Shown here piece by piece: positions 60,324-64,000 of a stretch of DNA of 64,000 nucleotides. Within the stretch, counting starts at the first letter, position 1. The number at the start of each line of letters is the position of its first letter. Both the position numbers and the translations under genes were made by a program. The notes under the pieces were generated by a model that ran no database searches, was not told the DNA's origin, and worked only from the letters and a program-made list of their open reading frames with translations. The DNA is taken from contig NC_058137.1 in assembly GCF_011075055.1 (NCBI RefSeq), positions 4,826,771-4,890,770 on the forward strand, given 5' to 3'. Source of the stretch: Mangifera indica (taxonomy: Eukaryota; Streptophyta; Magnoliopsida; Sapindales; Anacardiaceae).

Positions 60324-62621
60324 ATGACGACGTTTAGGTCTCTCGTTATTTTTCTCGTTCTTCTGGGTTTCAGCCACGTGTCCCTCGCGGCTATGCGGAA
60401 CAACCAAAACCAGAGCAAGAGATCGACTTATATTGTATACATGGCAAAACGCCAGATGCCACCGAGCTTCGAGCACCATTCTTATTGGTATGATTCATCA
60501 CTCAAATCTGTATCGGCCTCAGCTCAAATTCTTTACACTTACGACAATGCAATCCATGGATTTTCGACGAGCTTAACACCTAAAGAAGCTCGTTTACTCG
60601 AGAGCCAACCCGGGATCCTTTCAGTTCTGCCTGAGTTAAAGTACGAGTTACATACAACTCGGACTCCCCGATTTCTCGGACTGGATAAAAGTGATGATAT
60701 GCTCCCAGATTCAGCCTCCGGGAGTGATGTCATCATCGGAGTTTTAGATACCGGAGTTTGGCCTGAAAGCAAGAGTTTTGATGACACCGGACTCGGCCCT
60801 GTACCGAGTAACTGGAAGGGCGCCTGTGAAGCCGGTACAAATTTCAGTTCGTCTAATTGTAATAGAAAATTAATCGGTGCTAGATACTTCTCGAAAGGTT
60901 ATGAGGCTATATTAGGCCCGATTGATGAAAGCAAAGAGTCGAAATCTCCGCGTGATGACGATGGCCACGGCACTCACACGGCCAGCACTGCAGCTGGATC
61001 CATTGTTGAAGGCGCGAGCTTGTTTGGCTACGCCGCTGGCACTGCGCGAGGGATGGCTCCTCGCGCCAGAGTTGCTGTGTACAAGGTTTGCTGGATTGGT
61101 GGTTGTTTTAGCTCTGATATATTGGCAGCCATTGATAAGGCCATTGAAGATAATGTCAATGTTCTTTCAATGTCTCTCGGCGGTGGCATGTCTGATTACC
61201 ACAGAGACAGTGTTGCAATTGGCGCATTTGCAGCAATGGAGAAAGGGATTTTAGTCTCTTGTTCAGCTGGAAACGCCGGTCCAAGCTCGTTCAGTTTATC
61301 AAATGTGGCGCCATGGATTACCACAGTCGGTGCCGGCACTCTGGACCGAGACTTTCCGGCTTTTGTCAGCCTTGGCAATGGCCAAAACTACTCTGGAGTG
61401 TCACTTTTTAAAGGAAACCCCTTACCAGGAAAATTATTGCCTTTTGTTTATGCTGGTAATGCTAGTAACGCAACAAATGGGAATTTGTGTATGATGGGTA
61501 CTTTGATTCCTGAGAAAGTTTCAGGAAAAATTGTGTTGTGTGATAGAGGAATAAATGCAAGGGTTCAGAAAGGAGCTGTAGTTGAAGAAGCTGGTGGCTT
61601 GGGGATGGTTTTATCTAACACCGCCGCTAATGGTGAAGAATTGGTAGCTGATGCACATTTGTTACCGGCCACCGCTGTTGGTCAAACATACGGCGATGCT
61701 GTTAAGAAATACTTGTTTTCAGATCCTAACCCAACCGTGACAATTTTGTTCGAAGGAACTAAACTGGGCATTGAACCATCACCGGTGGTGGCAGCATTTA
61801 GTTCAAGAGGCCCCAACTCCATCACGGCGGAGATACTAAAGCCAGATATGATTGCGCCAGGTGTCAACATCCTGGCGGGCTGGTCAGGCTTAGTGGGACC
61901 AACTGGGTTGGCAACGGATAGTCGGCGCGTGGGATTCAACATTATATCAGGCACATCAATGTCTTGCCCACATGTTAGCGGCCTGGCTGCATTGCTTAAA
62001 GCCGCCCACCCAGACTGGAGCCCGGCAGCCATTAAGTCAGCCCTCATGACCACCGCCTATATTGTGTATAAAAATGGTGAAAAATTGCAGGATATTGCTA
62101 CAGGAAAAGCCTCCACACCGTTTGATCATGGCGCTGGACATGTTGACCCTGTATCAGCCCTCAATCCAGGATTGGTGTATGATTTAACGGTGGATGATTA
62201 TCTGGGCTTCCTCTGTGCATTGAATTACACAGAGTCAGAGATAAACAGTGTTGCGAGAAGAAATTTCACATGTGATGCTGGTAAAAAATACAGCCTCACT
62301 GATCTCAACTATCCTTCTTTTGCAGTGAATATTGACGCAGCCCAGATGGGCAGTGGCTCCATTGTTTTCAAGTACCCGCGCACACTGACCAACGTGGGCT
62401 CACCGGGGACTTACAAGGTGTCGATATCATCACAAAGCCCTGCAGCTAAAATATCTGTGGAGCCACCGGTGTTGACTTTTACACAGATGAATGAGAAGAA
62501 AACGTATACTGCCACCTTCACTGTAACTTCGATGGCTACCAGTACGAATAGCTTTGGTCGAATTGAGTGGTCTGATGGGAAGCACATTGTGGGCAGTCCT
62601 GTTTCGTTTAGCTGGAATTAA
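60324..62621 (+). CDS. Subtilisin-like serine protease, SBT1.7/ARA12 type
   Basis: A single exon of 765 residues, the usual length for this intronless group. Signal peptide 1 to about 22; inhibitor I9 propeptide about 34-110 with the mature end expected at TTRTPRFLGL (111-120). The catalytic set is complete: Asp142 (VLDTGVWPES), His215 (DGHGTHTAS), Asn317 oxyanion (SAGNAGPS) and Ser545 (SGTSMSCPH). A PA domain is inserted at about 365-470, and a fibronectin-III-like C-terminal domain (about 655-765) starts near LNYPSFAV. It is secreted to the apoplast. Known of the closest family member: SBT1.7 is needed for seed-coat mucilage release and degrades wall-modifying enzyme inhibitors. Several N-glycosylation sites (NFSS, NYSG, NASN, NATN, NYTE, NFTC) are visible. 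The substrate here is inferred only. Confidence 0.95.
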   Translation: MTTFRSLVIFLVLLGFSHVSLAAMRNNQNQSKRSTYIVYMAKRQMPPSFEHHSYWYDSSLKSVSASAQILYTYDNAIHGFSTSLTPKEARLLESQPGILSVLPELKYELHTTRTPRFLGLDKSDDMLPDSASGSDVIIGVLDTGVWPESKSFDDTGLGPVPSNWKGACEAGTNFSSSNCNRKLIGARYFSKGYEAILGPIDESKESKSPRDDDGHGTHTASTAAGSIVEGASLFGYAAGTARGMAPRARVAVYKVCWIGGCFSSDILAAIDKAIEDNVNVLSMSLGGGMSDYHRDSVAIGAFAAMEKGILVSCSAGNAGPSSFSLSNVAPWITTVGAGTLDRDFPAFVSLGNGQNYSGVSLFKGNPLPGKLLPFVYAGNASNATNGNLCMMGTLIPEKVSGKIVLCDRGINARVQKGAVVEEAGGLGMVLSNTAANGEELVADAHLLPATAVGQTYGDAVKKYLFSDPNPTVTILFEGTKLGIEPSPVVAAFSSRGPNSITAEILKPDMIAPGVNILAGWSGLVGPTGLATDSRRVGFNIISGTSMSCPHVSGLAALLKAAHPDWSPAAIKSALMTTAYIVYKNGEKLQDIATGKASTPFDHGAGHVDPVSALNPGLVYDLTVDDYLGFLCALNYTESEINSVARRNFTCDAGKKYSLTDLNYPSFAVNIDAAQMGSGSIVFKYPRTLTNVGSPGTYKVSISSQSPAAKISVEPPVLTFTQMNEKKTYTATFTVTSMATSTNSFGRIEWSDGKHIVGSPVSFSWN

Positions 62622-63406
62622 TTAGTGGGGAACAATAAGGGGAAAAAGTTGTCTTTAGATTTTAAATATTGATTTTCTTATTATCCACCGGCAGAAACTG
62701 ATTGCTGGGACTATTGTTCTGAGGGAGGAACCAGGGGCACCAGATGTTCACTGTTTTCTTTCACAGTGTACAGTGGTAACATTAACGGCATGTATCCATT
62801 TCAGTGCCTTGCTGTAGACCAAATTTCGCTTGTATCGTCAATTTGTGTTCTTTTCCTACGGCTCTTATGGCTTCAATATAATAAAAATCTATATTTATAG
62901 TGGAGATAACAATGGAAGGGATGTTTTAGCACAGTCCACTCTATGTGTGTATATATATATATAAAATAGAAATAACAATGAGTCAGGTTAGACGGACTCT
63001 GGCACGATTTATTATGCTTAGGGGTCGAGTTGGTCTTAAGTTCGTCAAACAGGCTAGCCTGGTTCTTAACGATTGAAGGGCATATGGTACAGTCCAAAAC
63101 CGTTTGGGTTGTGCTTTCACGAGCCAATTTGTATATTTTTATGGACGTTTGGCAGGTTGATTCATATGTTTCTGTGAACCAGTCCACTAAACATATAATA
63201 TTTTTATTTTAATTATTTTCATTAAATTTTAATTATATAATTAATTAATATTTTTATTAGGTCAACCTACAAGCCATACAATAACCCGCGACATAGCTGT
63301 GCCAAAAATATTAACTAAAAATAATTTTGATATTTAGTAATATAAATGTACAATCAATTTACAGAGATGGATTTTTGAAATCAAGTTTTTCCACTAGTCA
63401 ATCAAG
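62622..63406. other. Downstream region of the subtilase with TE debris
   Basis: 62622-62900 should be the 3' UTR; CAATATAATAAAAATC at about 62874 could act as a polyadenylation signal. 62990-63190 has repeat-like words (GGACTCTGGCACGATTTATTATGCTTAGG) typical of plant TE debris. 63310-63406 appears to be the interrupted left part of a retroelement LTR (see the hAT-like element B). Confidence 0.45.
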
Positions 63407-63723
63407 TAGGGTTGGATTCGAGCCGAATCGAGTCCGAGCTCGGCTCGGTTTATTATGGCCGGCTCGAGTTCGACTCGAGCCAAACTCGGCTTGACTCGTT
63501 TTCGGCTTGGCTCATTTACGGCTTGACTCATTTTTCATATCAAAACGATATTGTTTTGTATATATATGGATCAAAACGACGTCGTTTTGTATAAAAAATT
63601 TTAAAAAAAATCTACCGAGCCAGCTCAAGCTCGATCGAGCTGAGCTGAGCCCGGCTCATTTCGAGCTCGAATCGAGCCGAGCCAAGCTTGAGCTCGAGCT
63701 GGCTTGGCTCGAGTCCAGCCCTA
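63407..63723. mobile_element. hAT-like non-autonomous element B
   Basis: A perfect 8-bp target duplication CAATCAAG lies on both sides (63399-63406 and 63724-63731). The 317-bp element has ends TAGGGTTGGATTCGAGCC and, complemented, TAGGGCTGGACTCGAGCC. The body is dense in GGCTCGAG and carries AAAACGACGTCGTTTT. It is the same family as 44042-44395. An 8-bp duplication with TAGGG-type ends fits the hAT superfamily. The open frames at 63412-63746 are element sequence. Confidence 0.88.
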
Positions 63724-63731
63724 CAATCAAG

Positions 63732-64000
63732 CAAGCAGTCAAGTGATTAATGAAATTTCAACGTTCCCCCTCAAGTTATTGCCTAAATGTCACAGATGCA
63801 TGTCCACCCAATTTGAGACTGCTTTGGTTAGAATATCAACTAATTGATACTTTAATTTAATCTTAGGCAAGTCTAAAATTTTCCCGTTGAGATTAGATTC
63901 TTCTTAATAAAAAATTTGTTCTACTCAATATTATCGGAAATATATTAGATCTATAAATATAGATATCAAAACCAATATTACATAAAACTAATTAACTTGT
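63732..64000 (-). mobile_element. 3' end of a copia-type element (partial)
   Basis: On the minus strand the segment reads YQLVDILTKAV, close to the QLADVLTKA motif near the end of copia-type polyproteins, then, further on, LGNNLRGNV followed by a GAGGGGGAAC purine tract (63767-63776) like a polypurine tract, as expected just before a 3' LTR. The LTR would continue to lower coordinates and appears to be interrupted by the hAT-like element B. The window ends before the upstream polyprotein. Frames are broken. Confidence 0.5.

Overview
This is a gene-bearing stretch of a dicot-like plant nuclear genome. The genes carry many GT-AG introns, the intergenic DNA is AT-rich, and products include chloroplast, mitochondrial and secretory proteins of plant families. 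The exons were joined by hand, and every junction listed keeps the reading frame. The species cannot be named from the sequence.

Layout. RNC1-like chloroplast splicing factor (+, 1182-6054); catalytic subunit alpha of protein kinase CK2 (+, 8376-19276), whose 5-kb first intron holds an old antisense Ty3/gypsy-type element; a small SERF/4F5-like zinc-finger protein (-, 19895-20986); an acyl-CoA-binding protein of the ACBP3 type (+, 23671-26238); a 12-TM MFS transporter of the MFSD5/molybdate-anion type (+, 27787-32788); a membrane-anchored prolyl 4-hydroxylase (-, 34033-37564); 8 kb of transposon-rich intergenic DNA; a J-domain protein (-, 45893-50078); a decayed MULE transposase, a roughly 118-bp tandem array and a truncated GAMYB-like MYB exon (50.7-53.3 kb); a frameshifted hybrid proline-rich (8-cysteine) gene in duplicated debris (54-57.8 kb); and a complete, intronless subtilase of the SBT1.7/ARA12 type (+, 60324-62621). 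The last kilobase looks like the end of a copia-type element interrupted by a small hAT-like element.

The genes do not form one pathway. From memory of Arabidopsis, CK2alpha, the SERF-like gene, the MFS transporter and the prolyl 4-hydroxylase lie in the same order around At2g23070-At2g23096. CK2alpha (CKA1) and the SBT1.7 gene are close together around At5g67360-At5g67380, and RNC1 and a J-protein are close together around At4g37480-At4g37510. The window therefore looks like an ancestral block that was split between duplicated segments in Arabidopsis.

The most unusual material is non-genic: two related long-inverted-repeat elements with 10-bp and 9-bp target duplications (Mutator type), two hAT-like elements with 8-bp duplications, a family of palindromic MITEs in at least five copies, a GC-AG intron in RNC1, and an in-frame N-terminal leader on CK2alpha. 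I found no convincing evidence of a wholly new multi-gene system.
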